Of a DNA stretch of 64,000 nucleotides, positions 32,916-43,075 are shown piece after piece. The first letter of the stretch is position 1; every line of letters begins with the position of its first letter. The stretch spans positions 543,452,971 to 543,516,970 of the forward strand of contig CM062297.1 of assembly GCA_031216915.1 (NCBI GenBank). The letters are read 5' to 3'. The notes under the pieces are model-generated. The model was given only the letters and a program-made list of their open reading frames with translations. It searched no databases and had not been told where the DNA came from. Source of the stretch: Pictodentalium vernedei (taxonomy: Eukaryota > Mollusca > Scaphopoda > Dentaliida > Dentaliidae). A program made the position numbers and the translations under genes.

Positions 32916-33915
32916 CAACAAATGGCAACTCGCCGAACGAAATGGTTTCGCGCGCCGAAGGTGCGCAGGGACAGTATAGGTAACAAGCCCCTTTCGACCC
33001 TTGTTGGCTGTTTGTTTTGAATGATGTCAAGGCGTGGTAGAGGAGGAAAAGGAAGGAGGGAAAAGGTTTATCCCCTTCTGGGCTTTTTGTGGCTCTTTTT
33101 CTTTGGTGGAGGTTGGCATGGTGATGGTGATGAGGCTGGTGGTGGTGTTGATGTACGCGCGTGGAGTTCTTCTAATGCTATTCTGGATAATTCTTTTGAT
33201 TCCTTTAAATATTCTTTAGTTTTGGTGGATTGTTCTTTTGCCATCTCCATTACTCTAAGTGCGTTTTGTACGATGGTGTCAATAGATTGTGGTGGCTGTT
33301 CTTCTGCTACTTCCACTCTCGGGCTTTCCGTAGTGAAGGAAGAGGGGGAGTGAGGGGTGGGAGGTGGTGAAAAAGCAACTTCCAGTTCCTCCTCAGTCTC
33401 TACTGGACGTTCCTCATCCAACTGTACCGGCTCAGGAGCCGGCAGTTGATTGGGTGTACCAGTGGGACTAGGAGGGGAACTGGCGGCTGCCTCCAGAGCC
33501 TCCACCCTCTCACTCAACCCTTTCTTCCTATTCCGGAAGGCCTCCAAGCGCCGGGCGTCCCTGCACTTGGTAGATGGACTCTTCTTCTTTTTCTTCTCTT
33601 CTCTCTTTTCAGGGCCTCTGTGTCCCTTCGGGTGAGAACCAGTGGGAGAGGGGATCCTCTTGCCAAAGGTGCTACCTCTCCCTGAAGAGGGTGGTGTCTT
33701 GGATGTTTCTACCTCAAACTCCAGGTTCAGGTGGACTCTCTTGCCTGTCTCCTGGACAGTCCAGGTGACAGGGCAAGAGATGCCCAGAGCTGATATGGTT
33801 CTGATGAGTCTCTGGTAATTCCAGTTTTCCATGATTGTTAATCCGGTGCTCACGCTCTGAAGTCAGAAGTGTGAATCAAAGTCAGAAGTGTGAATGAACG
33901 AACGGCGAACAGTCA
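32916..33915 (-). mobile_element. 1000-bp insertion with GAATT flanking repeats and an orphan ORF
   Basis: The uninterrupted repeat A at about 46517 reads GAGCCGGAATTGGCC. Here GAATT occurs on both sides (32911-32915 and 33916-33920) of exactly 1000 bp, suggesting a 5-bp target duplication. The insert is GC-richer than its surroundings and carries one long minus-strand ORF. Upstream of that ORF is a duplicated 15-mer (TCACACTTCTGACTT). No clear terminal inverted repeat is visible; only a weak TCGCCG motif lies near both ends. The element class is unknown. Confidence 0.65.
33068..33853 (-). CDS. orphan 261-aa charged, coiled-coil protein
   Basis: Not recognised with confidence. A compact N-terminal part (YQRLIRTISALGISCPVTWT, about 13-32) is followed by a basic stretch (EKREEKKKKKSPSTKCRDAR, about 80-99) and a short helix (RRLEAFRNRKKGLSERVEAL). 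A proline/glutamate-rich linker, a likely coiled coil (about 190-235, MEMAKEQSTKTKEYLKESKE) and a lysine/arginine/proline-rich C-terminus follow. The KSPS-x-RDxxRLxxF pattern recalls small proteins found with retroelements in marine invertebrates, so a transposon ORF1 or gag-like role is possible but only suggested. The start at MSTG is the first ATG; a second ATG (MENWNY) eight codons later may be the real one. Confidence 0.55.
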   Translation of the reverse strand: MSTGLTIMENWNYQRLIRTISALGISCPVTWTVQETGKRVHLNLEFEVETSKTPPSSGRGSTFGKRIPSPTGSHPKGHRGPEKREEKKKKKSPSTKCRDARRLEAFRNRKKGLSERVEALEAAASSPPSPTGTPNQLPAPEPVQLDEERPVETEEELEVAFSPPPTPHSPSSFTTESPRVEVAEEQPPQSIDTIVQNALRVMEMAKEQSTKTKEYLKESKELSRIALEELHARTSTPPPASSPSPCQPPPKKKSHKKPRRG

Positions 33916-34215
33916 GAATTTGCCACATAGCTGAAGAATTAGAATATTTTTATTTATTACCCTCAAAAGTTGTGTAACTAAGATTAATCCACATGGGTTG
34001 TATCATAAGGCTGCATAGGGGAGCTCCACGTTTTACATTATGATTAACTGAAGAAAAGGCATGATACTTGGACTATTGTAGTCACTCCTGAGGGGCTCAG
34101 GGATTGACAATGGATCCTATGGAGATTGATTACTTAATGTAGATTCATTCTTGGACTCTTTATATCGGGTTCTGTTCAAGGTGTGCGCTTCAGACCCTGT
34201 GGGGGGGGCCTCTTG

Positions 34216-34742
34216 TTCTTTTTCCATGTTGTATCTTGACATATAATCTTTGTGAATACCCCTGGACCTGCATAATGCTTGGAACTGGAATAAACCTATG
34301 TGTAATTAAACTCTTTCAGTTGAACCACCGTAGACTGACTATGTGATTGTGACAAAGTCAGATAATGAAATATATGGATTGTGGTTGAGATTGGGGTAGT
34401 TGTTTAGTCAACTTTGATAAATTAGTTTAAACAATATTTATTGGAAAATTTGTTACTTGTATACATTACATAGCAAATAATAAGAAAGGTACAACACAAA
34501 ATGCACAATAGTACACAAGATAACAAAGATGGACAAATAGATGGGTTACAATGTAAAGAAGGGATTCGACAAAAAGCTGACAGCTTATGTAAGTCGTCTC
34601 CCTAGATAAATTAGATGGTTTTAACAACAACAACAACTACAACGTTATGCTGGGTGGTAAAATATTAGAATGAGAAGACTTGCATGTAAAAGTCTTTCCA
34701 ATTCTCCAATGAAGTAGTATACTGAACGCCGAGTTAAGGCAT
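34216..34742. other. no gene seen
   Basis: AT-rich sequence between repeat A and DIRS copy 3; a short CAACAACAACAACTACAAC stretch near 34626. The left flank of DIRS copy 3 ends GAGTTAAGGCAT. Confidence 0.6.
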
Positions 34743-34945
34743 ATTTTTATACTGTACCAATGAACCAGACTTAGCTGGTGCTAACTCCAACAAAACCAGG
34801 GCCAAACACAAATTTTGCCCCCCAATCCCCAAAATTTGCATCCAAAACAAAAAGAAATCTTGTCCTAAAGGACCTCCATAGTACGCCTCTACTGCACATG
34901 CGCAGTGACGCAGTCGTCCCGAAATTGGCGCCAATTATTATTCTC
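34743..34945 (+). repeat. left inverted terminal repeat, DIRS copy 3
   Basis: Inverted complement of 41638-41830. It retains the full GACGCAGTCGTCCCGAAATT segment that is shortened in the left repeat of copy 2. Its NRF-1-like palindrome has one substitution (CACATGCGC). Confidence 0.87.
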
Positions 34946-35829
34946 TGTTTGGCCCTTCATCAGTCAACATCTCACTGATCTTTGTGCTTGTAAATCTCAG
35001 TTTAAAGGATGCCAGACACGTAATTTTTGGAGAAAATGTGGTTCTAAGGAGGATAGAAGGAGGAGAGGAAAAAGAAGTGGCAAAAAATAATCAGGGCTGT
35101 ACTTAAAATTTTTTGATGAAATTATGTTAAGTTGCCTATTTTCGAGGCATGGGCCTCTTGTTGTCATTCTTGCTAATTGTTGCACTGCTTATTCAGTGTT
35201 TCCTCTCCCCTAGCCTTCTAAAGTCCCCCCTGGCAATTCTCCCATGCTTTTGGCATATTTTTGAGAAGTTTCATTTCTAAAATTTCCTGGGAGAGTTGCT
35301 TGGTTACAGAATGTTTTCTGTTATTTTCCCCATAGTTACGTTTTCACCCATGGGTGTATAACGTTTGTGTTCTGCATCTTCCATCTGATGTTCTACAGAT
35401 TCTCCCCTGGGAGTCTCTGTTTTGCATCAGATAGAGTGTAATTGATGACTGATTCCGGGCCAGTTTTTTCAGTGCCTGGAGTCATGTTTTCTAGTGTGTT
35501 TACACTGTTTGTTTTCATTGGCAACAGCCTTTTTTGAGGGGGGCTGTTTGCCTTTGTGGTAGTTTATCTCATTATAAGATACATTTATATTATCCGAAAG
35601 TGTCTCATTAATTATTTTATATAAATTTAAAATTTTTGACCACACTTTGCCATCGGATCCATCGGGGCTCAACGTTACTTTTCAGCAACTTGGGCTTCTC
35701 TGAAAAAATATTTTTTCAAAATTATTTTGTTTTGCAATTGTTTTTTCATTTATTAATGGATCATGTTATTATGTATCTTTGTGTCAGGGGTTTTTGCGAG
35801 TAACTAGGACTTATTGTTGTTCTTTCACA
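34946..35829 (+). promoter_or_regulatory. 5' leader of DIRS copy 3
   Basis: Non-coding, colinear with 12107-12992 of copy 2. No ORF. The TTTGTGTCAGGGG acceptor-like site is conserved. Confidence 0.6.
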
Positions 35830-37933
35830 ATGAAGGGACATTGTTCAAATTGTAATAGGAAGAAATCTTCCTCTGACTTTCATGATCATTGTATTAATTG
35901 TAGTCAGTGTTCTCGCATTAATCCCTGTCCTATATGTGAACATTGGGATGACAAACATTGGAAACGTGTGTCATGATATGTTGTTTCTGGAGAAAGAGCG
36001 ATGCCGGCTCTTTCTCCACAAGGTCACTCTACTCTCTCAGTTTCTATTTCAGAGGAACCAGAACAGGGTGATGTTTCCATGTTATCTTCTTCAAGTGTGC
36101 GTCCGTCGTCACAAATGAATTCAGAGCTAGCGGCAAAAGTGCTCATGGAGATTAGACAAATGTCGTCCGCTAGCTCGCCCGGTGTAGCGTCCATTCACCG
36201 AATGGTTTGGCAGCCGGGTTCGTCCGATGCGGTCCAAGAGGAAATTTTGGGTGATGCGAGCACTATAAACATAATAGATGCACACCCAGTGACGGCGGAT
36301 AGTAAACGAGAACGGAGGAAGCCTTTTAGTCCGGTTCCTAGCTCGTCCAGGTCCAGCCGGGCCGCGAGCAAGAGAGGTCCCTCTCTCGTACAACAACATC
36401 TGGGACCAGATGTTGTGGTACAAAATGTGTCTTTAGCGGAGCATACGTCCGTCGCTCGGGACGCTCCGTTGTATAAGCAGTCCGCAGAGACTGTTAAGGC
36501 TTCCTCTTCTCGTCAGCGCACACGACCGCACCTTGGCTGCGTGACCTCCGATATTTTACCAGCTTCGCCGATGAAGGATTCTTCGGCGACCAGGTCACAC
36601 CATCCGGCAGCCAGGGATTCGAGACCGATGGACTCCGGACGTTCGCATAGGAAAAGTATGCGGGAGCCATCTGATGCGGAGCTGCCCTCGGCGAAGCAGC
36701 GAAAGACTGCGCCTCCGCAGGTCTCGACGTCGGACATTCTTGTGCAGATAGCACAGCTTATCGCAGCATCCCAGCAGCCGACAGAAACGGTGTCGGATCG
36801 AGAATTATCCGACGGCGCTGGGTCGGTACGCTCTGCCGAAGCATCGGGGGCGGACGACCGGGAACATCGGGAGGTCCGACCGGATGGTGAAAGGGATACG
36901 GATGAATTGGAGCTATCCCTTTCGGAACAACATAAAGCTGCCGTGGACTTCATCCGGCACTTTCTCCCTCAAGTTGTTCCGTCGGGCCAGACTGCTGCGC
37001 TTCCGGACAAGAGAATTATAGCGTCATTGGACTCTGAATTTTTTGGGCGGTTCAGGGACATCGCTCCCGAGTTTCCGTCGCAGTCCAATAATGTTGCAAG
37101 AACATTTGAATTATTGAACGACGCTATATTTAAATTTGCTTCCAGGACGGGGAAAGCAGGTTTCTTGTCCGCTAATACTCTTAACCTGCCTTTCATTAAT
37201 GCAAGGAATAAATTCGATACGGCAGGACAGGGTATACCGAGAGTTCCTCTGCGTATGGACGACGAGGCGGAAGACTTAGAGCTATCATTACCGTCGTCAG
37301 CTTCTATTCCAACCGCGGTGTTGGAAACAGCTATTGCGTCTAACAGAGCCAATTTAGATGCCTTATCTTACGCAGATCACCTTACTAAGGCGTTATCACT
37401 GCGCCTTCAAGGGGAAGAGTTTCAGGATATACAATCCTCTTTAAGACTTCTTTCAAGGGCAGTAGCTTATTCCACGTGTAACTCCGCCCTTTCAGTGGCA
37501 AATCTGGAGTTGGTTAGACGTGACGCAGCCCTAGCTACATCCACACTAGTGGATTCTAAGGTGAAGAACTCTCTTAAGAGTCGCTTCGGTCTCAGGAGAA
37601 CTTCTCTTTGACGGCAAGCTTTCCGCTATTTATGATAAAATTAAAAAGAAAGCTAATGATAATCTGTTGTTCAGATCGGCTCCTAAAAAGTCGGATACAG
37701 CAGACACGAATAAGACAGGCACTTCTGGGTCTAATGCGCCCAAGAGAGGTTCCTATAGAGGTTCCGGTGCGTCCTCTTGGTCTTATTCGAGAGACTGTCA
37801 GGATAGCGACTCTCGTTCGAGACGTCCTTCAGGCCGGGACAATCGGTCGGACGCCCCGAGGTCGACGAGGCGAGGTGCGGGTCGTGGAAGACGTGGTTTC
37901 TCCTACCGCAGGCCTCGCAGGTCCAGGAGGTGA
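35830..37933 (+). pseudogene. gag-like ORF1, DIRS copy 3, broken
   Basis: The N-terminal cysteine array (CSNC, HDHCINC, PCPICEHW) is followed by a TGA at 35974-35976 where copy 2 has CGG, so translation would stop after 48 codons. The same frame reopens at 36001 and runs to 37611. There a one-base A insertion (near 37576) relative to copy 2 shifts the frame; the C-terminal part continues at 37667-37933 and ends RRPRRSRR. The 21-codon segment missing from copy 2 (NRSDAPRSTRRGAGRGRRGF type) is present. Confidence 0.88.
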
Positions 37934-39922
37934 TGGCTTAAACCTCTATCGCGTTCCGGTTGGCGGAAGGTTGTCGAGTTTTTCACAAGAGTGGGCGTCG
38001 ATTACGGACGACCCTTGGGTGAGAGGAGTGACTTCGGAAGGTCTAAAGATATCCTTCAAACGAAAGCCTCCATTAACTCGAAGTCCAAAGTGGACTCATC
38101 TTCCGTCAAATCCACAGAAAAGAGACGCTCTGTTATCAGAGGTGCAGTCTCTTTTAATGAAGAACGCGGTAGAGGTCGTAGAAAACCAGGAATCTCTGGG
38201 ATTCTACAGCCATCTGTTTCTGGTTCCGAAACCAGATGGCTCGTTCCGTCCAGTCATAGATTTGAGCTGGATAAACAAGCTGATCGTCGCTCCGAAGTTT
38301 TATATGGAGACGATTTGATCGGTCAGAGCGAGTATTCGGGTGAACGATTATGCAACGAGCATAGATCTCAAGATGCGTACTTTCACGTCATGGTACATCC
38401 GACATTCCGAAAGTATCTACGCTTCGCAGTCCTAGGAGTGGTGTATCAGTTCCGGACCATGTGCTTCGGATTGAATCTAGCACCCTGGGCTTTCACTCGG
38501 GTAATGAACTCGGTAATGATCTACTTCCGAGCTCATTCGTCTGCGGTAACGTCGGCCTACCTGGACGACATTCTTCAGAGGTACGGCAACGAGTTAACGC
38601 TTCAGAACGATGTTCAGAATCTTCTTCTATTGCTCCGACGTCTCGGTTTCATAGTAAACGAGGAGAAGTCGGATCTGGTGCCGTCCAAGTCATTCACTCA
38701 TCTGGGAATGAGCTTCGAGACGCACAACAATCTCGTTCGTCTGCCGTTAACCAGAGCGAAATTAGTCAGTTGTTACGCTCGCTATTGTCTGCACGCAGAC
38801 AAAGTCACGGCGAGAGAATTTATGAGACTGATAGATCTGTGCGGAGCCGCCGCGGATCTCATTCCGATGGGGCGGCTACGCACACGTCCTCTTCAAATTT
38901 TCCTGACTCAGAATTGGAGTGTGAAAATTCATTCGCTCGATGTAGACGTTCTCTTGTCAGATCAGGTGAAACAAGAGATTCAGACTTGGGCAAACATTCA
39001 GTGGTTAACTCAAGGAGTTCCGCTGCAGTTGCCGGATCCGAGTTTTACCGTTATGACGGATGCCAGTCAAACAGGTTGGGGTGCATCATTAATCCCAACG
39101 GATTCGAGATGCCAGGGTCTTTGGGATCCGCAATTCCTGTGCAAGCACATAAACATCAAGGAAATGGTGTCAATTTGGCTTGCGTTACGTCACTGGATGG
39201 ACATTATTCACGATGCTCATGTCCAAATCCTATCCGACAATACGACAGTAGTGGCGTATATACGGAATCAGGGAGGCACTCATTCAGTTCCGTTGTTCAA
39301 TCTAACGGAAAGAATCCTTCTGTTTGCGTTAGAACATCACGTTCTTCTTTCGGTCCGTCACATACCGGGTCGCCTGAATGTGCTAGCAGACACCCTTTCA
39401 CGAAAGGGTCGCTTGTTGCCGTCGGAGTGGACTCTCAACAAACAAGTATTCAATCAGATTTGCTACCAATGGGAACGGCCAATGATAGACTTATTTGCGA
39501 CACATCTCAACAATCAGTTGCAGACGTATGTGTCCCCGTGTCCGGATCCAAGAGCATTTGCAGTAGACGCTCTGTCGATCCCTTGGGACGGAATGATAGG
39601 ATATGCGTATCCTCCAGCGCCGTTAATTCAACAAGTATTTCTAAAGATAAAACAATCTCAATGCAAGATTCTGTTGGTAGCATCTCTGTCGCCACAGAGA
39701 CTGTGGATAAATCTACTCAGGTGTCTGTTGTGGGACCTACCGCGAAAGCTTCCTCCACGGGAGGATCTTCTTTCGCAGGGGAAATCGCATCAACTCCATC
39801 ACAACCTGCAAGGTCTCAACCTTCACGTTTTTCCGTTGTGCAGTCCTTCTTGCATGGCAAGCACTTCACAGGACGAGCAGTGGACGCGATTTCTAACTGT
39901 AGGAGGACCTCCTCTTCGCTAA
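37608..39922 (+). pseudogene. RT - RNase H - methyltransferase-like ORF2, DIRS copy 3, broken
   Basis: The first frame (37608-38318) covers the N-terminal part with FLVPKPDGSFRPVIDLSWIN and ends at a TGA (38316-38318) where copy 2 has CGG. About 52 bases later one A is missing (near 38370), shifting the rest into the frame that ends at 39922. This includes DAYFHVMVHP, CFGLNLAPWAF, SAYLDDIL, RNase H blocks MTDAS, NIKEM, LSDNTTVV, LNVLADTLSR, and the YAYPPAPLI tail. All catalytic residues are readable but they are not joined in one frame. Confidence 0.9.
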
Positions 39923-40875
39923 ACTATGCGGCTAAGTGGAAGGTTTTTCGTCGTTGGTGTAGGGATCATTCTGTAGATATTTTTGATCCCTCTATACCAG
40001 ACATTGCAAACTTTCTAGTATACTTGTTTGACGAAATCAAACTGCAGCCTGTTACTACTAAGGGTTATAGGTCTATGTTATCTGATACCTATGCACATCA
40101 TGATAGTTTACAAATTGGATCTAATGTCTCTTTATCGAAATTGGTTAGAAACTTTTCGATAAATAGACCCAGAACTCTTAGATTAATTCCTAAGTGGAAT
40201 TTAGCTTGGGTTCTCCTTAAATTGAAGGAAAAGCCATTTGAACCTCTTGGGACAGTAGATTTCAAATTCTTATCTTATAAGACAGCTTTTCTCTTAACTT
40301 TCTCTTCTGCCAGAAGAGTCAGTGAGCTTCATGCACTATCGGTGGATGATTCTCATTATCGTAGTGTTGGGAACTCTATCACCTTCACTACTAATGTGGG
40401 TTTTTTGGCTAAGAATCAGGCTCCTAATAAATATCCGGAACCTATTGTTATTAAGGCTCTTCCGTCTTCAGACAGGCGTAGGCCTTTACTCTGTCCTGTT
40501 AGAGCACTACGTATCTATAAACAGAGATCTCAGTTTATCAGAAAGGGACGGAAACGTTTCTTTCTGTCTTTGATGCCTAATAGAAAGGACATTTCAGTCC
40601 ATTCTATTGCTAGATGGATTCAGTTAACTATCCGTACTGCTTATGAAGATTTATCTTCTCAGCAGTCTGTGCTTAAGATTTCTGCTCATGAAGTAAGAGC
40701 TCTTTCTACTTCCTGGGCTTATGCTAATAGTGTTGCTATTACAGATTTAATGAAGGCTGCTTATTGGTCTCAGCCATCCACATTTACGAATTTTTATCTC
40801 AGAAATATTGAGTCCATTTCTGGAGACCTGCATTGTTTAGGTCCGTTATCTGTTGCTCAGAATGTCGTCCACTAA
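38461..40875 (+). CDS. tyrosine recombinase (ORF3), DIRS copy 3, intact; long N-terminal overlap with ORF2
   Basis: The recombinase occupies about 39830-40875. It has a SAM-like core-binding region (AAKWKVFRRWCRDHS, VTTKGYRSMLSDTY), catalytic arginine in SSARRVSELHAL (40312-40317), a beta-hairpin lysine in FLAKNQ, HEVR (40687-40698), an AAYWSQ block and the nucleophilic tyrosine in NFYLR (40795-40797). This is the R-HxxR-Y set used to insert circular DIRS DNA. The frame is open back to 38461 (804 codons), but the first 450 or so codons are serine/arginine-rich and lie over ORF2 in the other frame. The real start is unknown and is likely well downstream. It ends FHCL-like LHCLGPLSVAQNVVH. Confidence 0.9.
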   Translation: MLRIESSTLGFHSGNELGNDLLPSSFVCGNVGLPGRHSSEVRQRVNASERCSESSSIAPTSRFHSKRGEVGSGAVQVIHSSGNELRDAQQSRSSAVNQSEISQLLRSLLSARRQSHGERIYETDRSVRSRRGSHSDGAATHTSSSNFPDSELECENSFARCRRSLVRSGETRDSDLGKHSVVNSRSSAAVAGSEFYRYDGCQSNRLGCIINPNGFEMPGSLGSAIPVQAHKHQGNGVNLACVTSLDGHYSRCSCPNPIRQYDSSGVYTESGRHSFSSVVQSNGKNPSVCVRTSRSSFGPSHTGSPECASRHPFTKGSLVAVGVDSQQTSIQSDLLPMGTANDRLICDTSQQSVADVCVPVSGSKSICSRRSVDPLGRNDRICVSSSAVNSTSISKDKTISMQDSVGSISVATETVDKSTQVSVVGPTAKASSTGGSSFAGEIASTPSQPARSQPSRFSVVQSFLHGKHFTGRAVDAISNCRRTSSSLNYAAKWKVFRRWCRDHSVDIFDPSIPDIANFLVYLFDEIKLQPVTTKGYRSMLSDTYAHHDSLQIGSNVSLSKLVRNFSINRPRTLRLIPKWNLAWVLLKLKEKPFEPLGTVDFKFLSYKTAFLLTFSSARRVSELHALSVDDSHYRSVGNSITFTTNVGFLAKNQAPNKYPEPIVIKALPSSDRRRPLLCPVRALRIYKQRSQFIRKGRKRFFLSLMPNRKDISVHSIARWIQLTIRTAYEDLSSQQSVLKISAHEVRALSTSWAYANSVAITDLMKAAYWSQPSTFTNFYLRNIESISGDLHCLGPLSVAQNVVH

Positions 40876-41474
40876 ACAGTTGCAACTATAGTTATGCAGG
40901 CTTTCTGTTCCGGCAGTGACTCCGTCCGGCTGCCCTCTTCGCTCTGGGCTATTTGACCCAGGGCAAGGGGAAGGGGGGGGGGGGGGGGGTGTTCCCTTAG
41001 GTCACCTGCTTTATAGTGAAAAGCAAGGGAATGCCTCCTCCAAGTCAGTATTTCTGAGTCGCTTCCGGGATGGTTTTAAAGTGTAATATTAATGTTTAAT
41101 TTCATTCATGTCTTATTCTTAAAGTGTAGCTCGGTGTGAAGCATTTGTATATGTCAAGTGTCAAACGGGCTTTAATATACAATACTCGGACACTTTTAAA
41201 TGATTATAAAGAGTCTCAATTCTCTGGACTACTTTATTTATTGGCTTGCTTTAAAAATAATTAGTATAAGGGTTATACTGGATGTTAATAGAGAACATGA
41301 ATGTTATTGTGCTCAATTATTAAGGGTAGTGTATCTTTCTAATTTAATATTAAATAAGAAAGATACATATAAAGCCTAATACTCCTTTTCTCCTTAAGGG
41401 GTTACCTCTTTACTATATAGTTGAGCTTATTGGATTTTCCTCTATGTCCTAGGCCCTCCAGCCTGTTTACTATT
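40876..41474 (+). other. 3' spacer of DIRS copy 3
   Basis: Non-coding, with 17 consecutive G at 40973-40989. Bases 41321-41430 are absent from copy 2 and carry a 10-bp-arm hairpin. They are either a small insertion here or a deletion in copy 2. Confidence 0.75.
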
Positions 41475-41563
41475 CAGCTAAGTCTGGGTCATTGGTACAG
41501 TATAAAAATGTTAAAAAATTTATAGTAATTTATATATTTTTTATACTTACCAATGACCCAGAC
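41475..41563 (+). repeat. internal complementary region, DIRS copy 3
   Basis: Bases 41475-41509 complement the left end (34743 onward) and 41510-41563 complement the last 54 bases (41813-41866). The junction lies at the same base as in copy 2. Together with the right repeat it forms an imperfect palindrome about 360 bp across. Confidence 0.93.
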
Positions 41564-41637
41564 GGGGATGGCCCTCCCTGGAGTTGGGAACTCTTGCCTC
41601 CCCGCTGAGTACATAGCGCTGACCAGGCACTGCCAGT

Positions 41638-41866
41638 AAGAATGATAATTGGCGCCAATTTCGGGACGACTGCGTCACTGCGCATGCGCAGTAGAGGCGT
41701 ACTATGGAGGTCCTTTAGGACATGATTTCTTTTTGTTTTGGATGCAAATTTTGGGGATTGGGGGGCAAAATTTGTGTTTGGCCCTGGTTTTGTTGGAGTT
41801 AGCACCAGCTAAGTCTGGGTCATTGGTAAGTATAAAAAATATATAAATTACTATAAATTTTTTAAC
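41638..41866 (-). repeat. right inverted terminal repeat, DIRS copy 3
   Basis: Inverted complement of 34743-34945 plus an AT-rich terminal extension ending TTTTTTAAC. It contains intact ATTGGCGCCAAT and ACTGCGCATGCGCAGT (41677-41692) palindromes. Confidence 0.88.
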
Positions 41867-42048
41867 TTTCTAGTCGAGAGCCTGAGAGCACTTCAAATTT
41901 CAATCAGATAAATATTTGATTAGCTGTGTTGCATTGGTTATAAATAAACAGTCGCCTATAAATAAATTTTTGCACTCAACTGGTTGGCTTTTGTCGAATT
42001 TATTAGGTTCTAAACATGTCAAGGTACCTTCAATGAAATATTATTATA

Positions 42049-43075
42049 CCCCACGCAACGAAGTTGCTGGGGTATAATGTTTTTGACTGGTCCGACCGTC
42101 AGTCCTACTTGTTTTCCGGACTTTTTTTCTACACGCTTCCAGATATTGAGCTGATTTTTGGTATGTGAGTCTAACATGGTGGCCTACAGATCAAGTTTGC
42201 AGTTTTTTCCGCTCCACTGATTTTTACCGAAATTACGGCCCTTGGACTCTGAAAAATTCATCAAAATTACAGTTTTCCAGACTTTTTTTCTACACGCTTC
42301 CAGATATTGAGCTGATTTTTGGTATGTTAGTCTAACATGGTGGCCTACAGATCAAGTTTGCATTTTTTTCCGCTCCACTGATTTTTACCGAAATTACGGC
42401 CCGTGAACTTTGAAAAGTTCATCAAAATTACAGTTTTCTGGACTTTTTTTCTACACGCTTCCAGATATTGAGCTGTTTTTGGGTATATTAGTCTAACATG
42501 GTGGCCTACAGATCAGGTTTGCATTTTGTTCCGCTCCACTGATTTTTACCGAAATTACGGCCCTTGAACTTTGAAAAGTTCATCAAAATTACAGTTTTGC
42601 AGACTTTTTTCCTACACGCTTCCAGATATTGAGATGATTTTTGGTATGTTAGTCTAACATGGTGGCCTACAGAACGAGTTTGCGTTTTGTTCCGCTCCAC
42701 TGATTTTTACCAAAATTACGGCCCTTGAACTTTGAAAAGTTCATCAAAATTAGTTTTGCAGACTTTTTTCCTACATGCTTCCAGATATTGAGCTGATTTT
42801 TGATATGTTAGTCTAACATGGTGGCCTACAGAACAAGTTCGGGTTTTGTTCTGCTCCACTGATTTTTACCAAAGTTACGGCTCCATAGACTTTGAAAAGT
42901 TCATCAAAATTACAGTTTTCTGGGCTTTTTCTCTGCTTGAATTCTTTCAATACCGTTGAAACTACAGAACACTTTTTTCTGCAGTATTCCTAGAATCTAT
43001 GTTTATTTTTAAAAAATGATTAGAGCTTGAAATATCGGGGCGCGTGGGGTATGTGAGCGTGCTCACTAAGGTTCT
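42049..43075. mobile_element. hairpin-bounded element with 161-bp tandem units (repeat G)
   Basis: It begins with the hairpin TTATACCCCACGCAACGAAG followed by TTGCTGGGGTATAA and ends GGGGCGCGTGGGGTATGTGA then GCGTGCTCAC. Between them five to six units contain CACGCTTCCAGATATTGAGC and AACATGGTGGCCTACAGA (anchors at 42181, 42342, 42503, 42664, 42823). Non-coding, probably a non-autonomous element. Confidence 0.75.

Larger units (their letters stand above)
31684..34215. mobile_element. repeat A, copy 2 (interrupted by a 1.0-kb insertion)
   Basis: It starts AGCTCACCTGGACAAAGTCT and ends GTGGGGGGGGCCTCTTG, with the same internal units as 44881-46810. It contains a run of 30 G (32236-32265). At 32911 the expected GGAATTGGCCATTT sequence is split by the ORF-bearing insertion at 32916-33915. 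Confidence 0.8.
34743..41866 (+). mobile_element. DIRS-like retrotransposon, copy 3 (complete, 7124 bp)
   Basis: It has the same architecture as copy 2 and is closely similar by eye along its length. Termini are set by the internal complementary region (41475-41563). Compared with copy 2 it keeps the 63-bp gag segment and has an extra 110-bp block (41321-41430) with a GTATCTTTCT/AGAAAGATAC hairpin. Gag and RT are broken but YR is intact. The flanks read GGCAT and TTTCTAG, again AT before and TTTCT after the element, as for copy 2. Confidence 0.93.

Noticed and set aside
41510-41866. Independent 350-bp MITE next to DIRS copy 3
   Set aside because: The segment looks like an element with long inverted ends, but it occurs at the same position in copy 2 and is fully explained by the internal complementary region facing the right terminal repeat.
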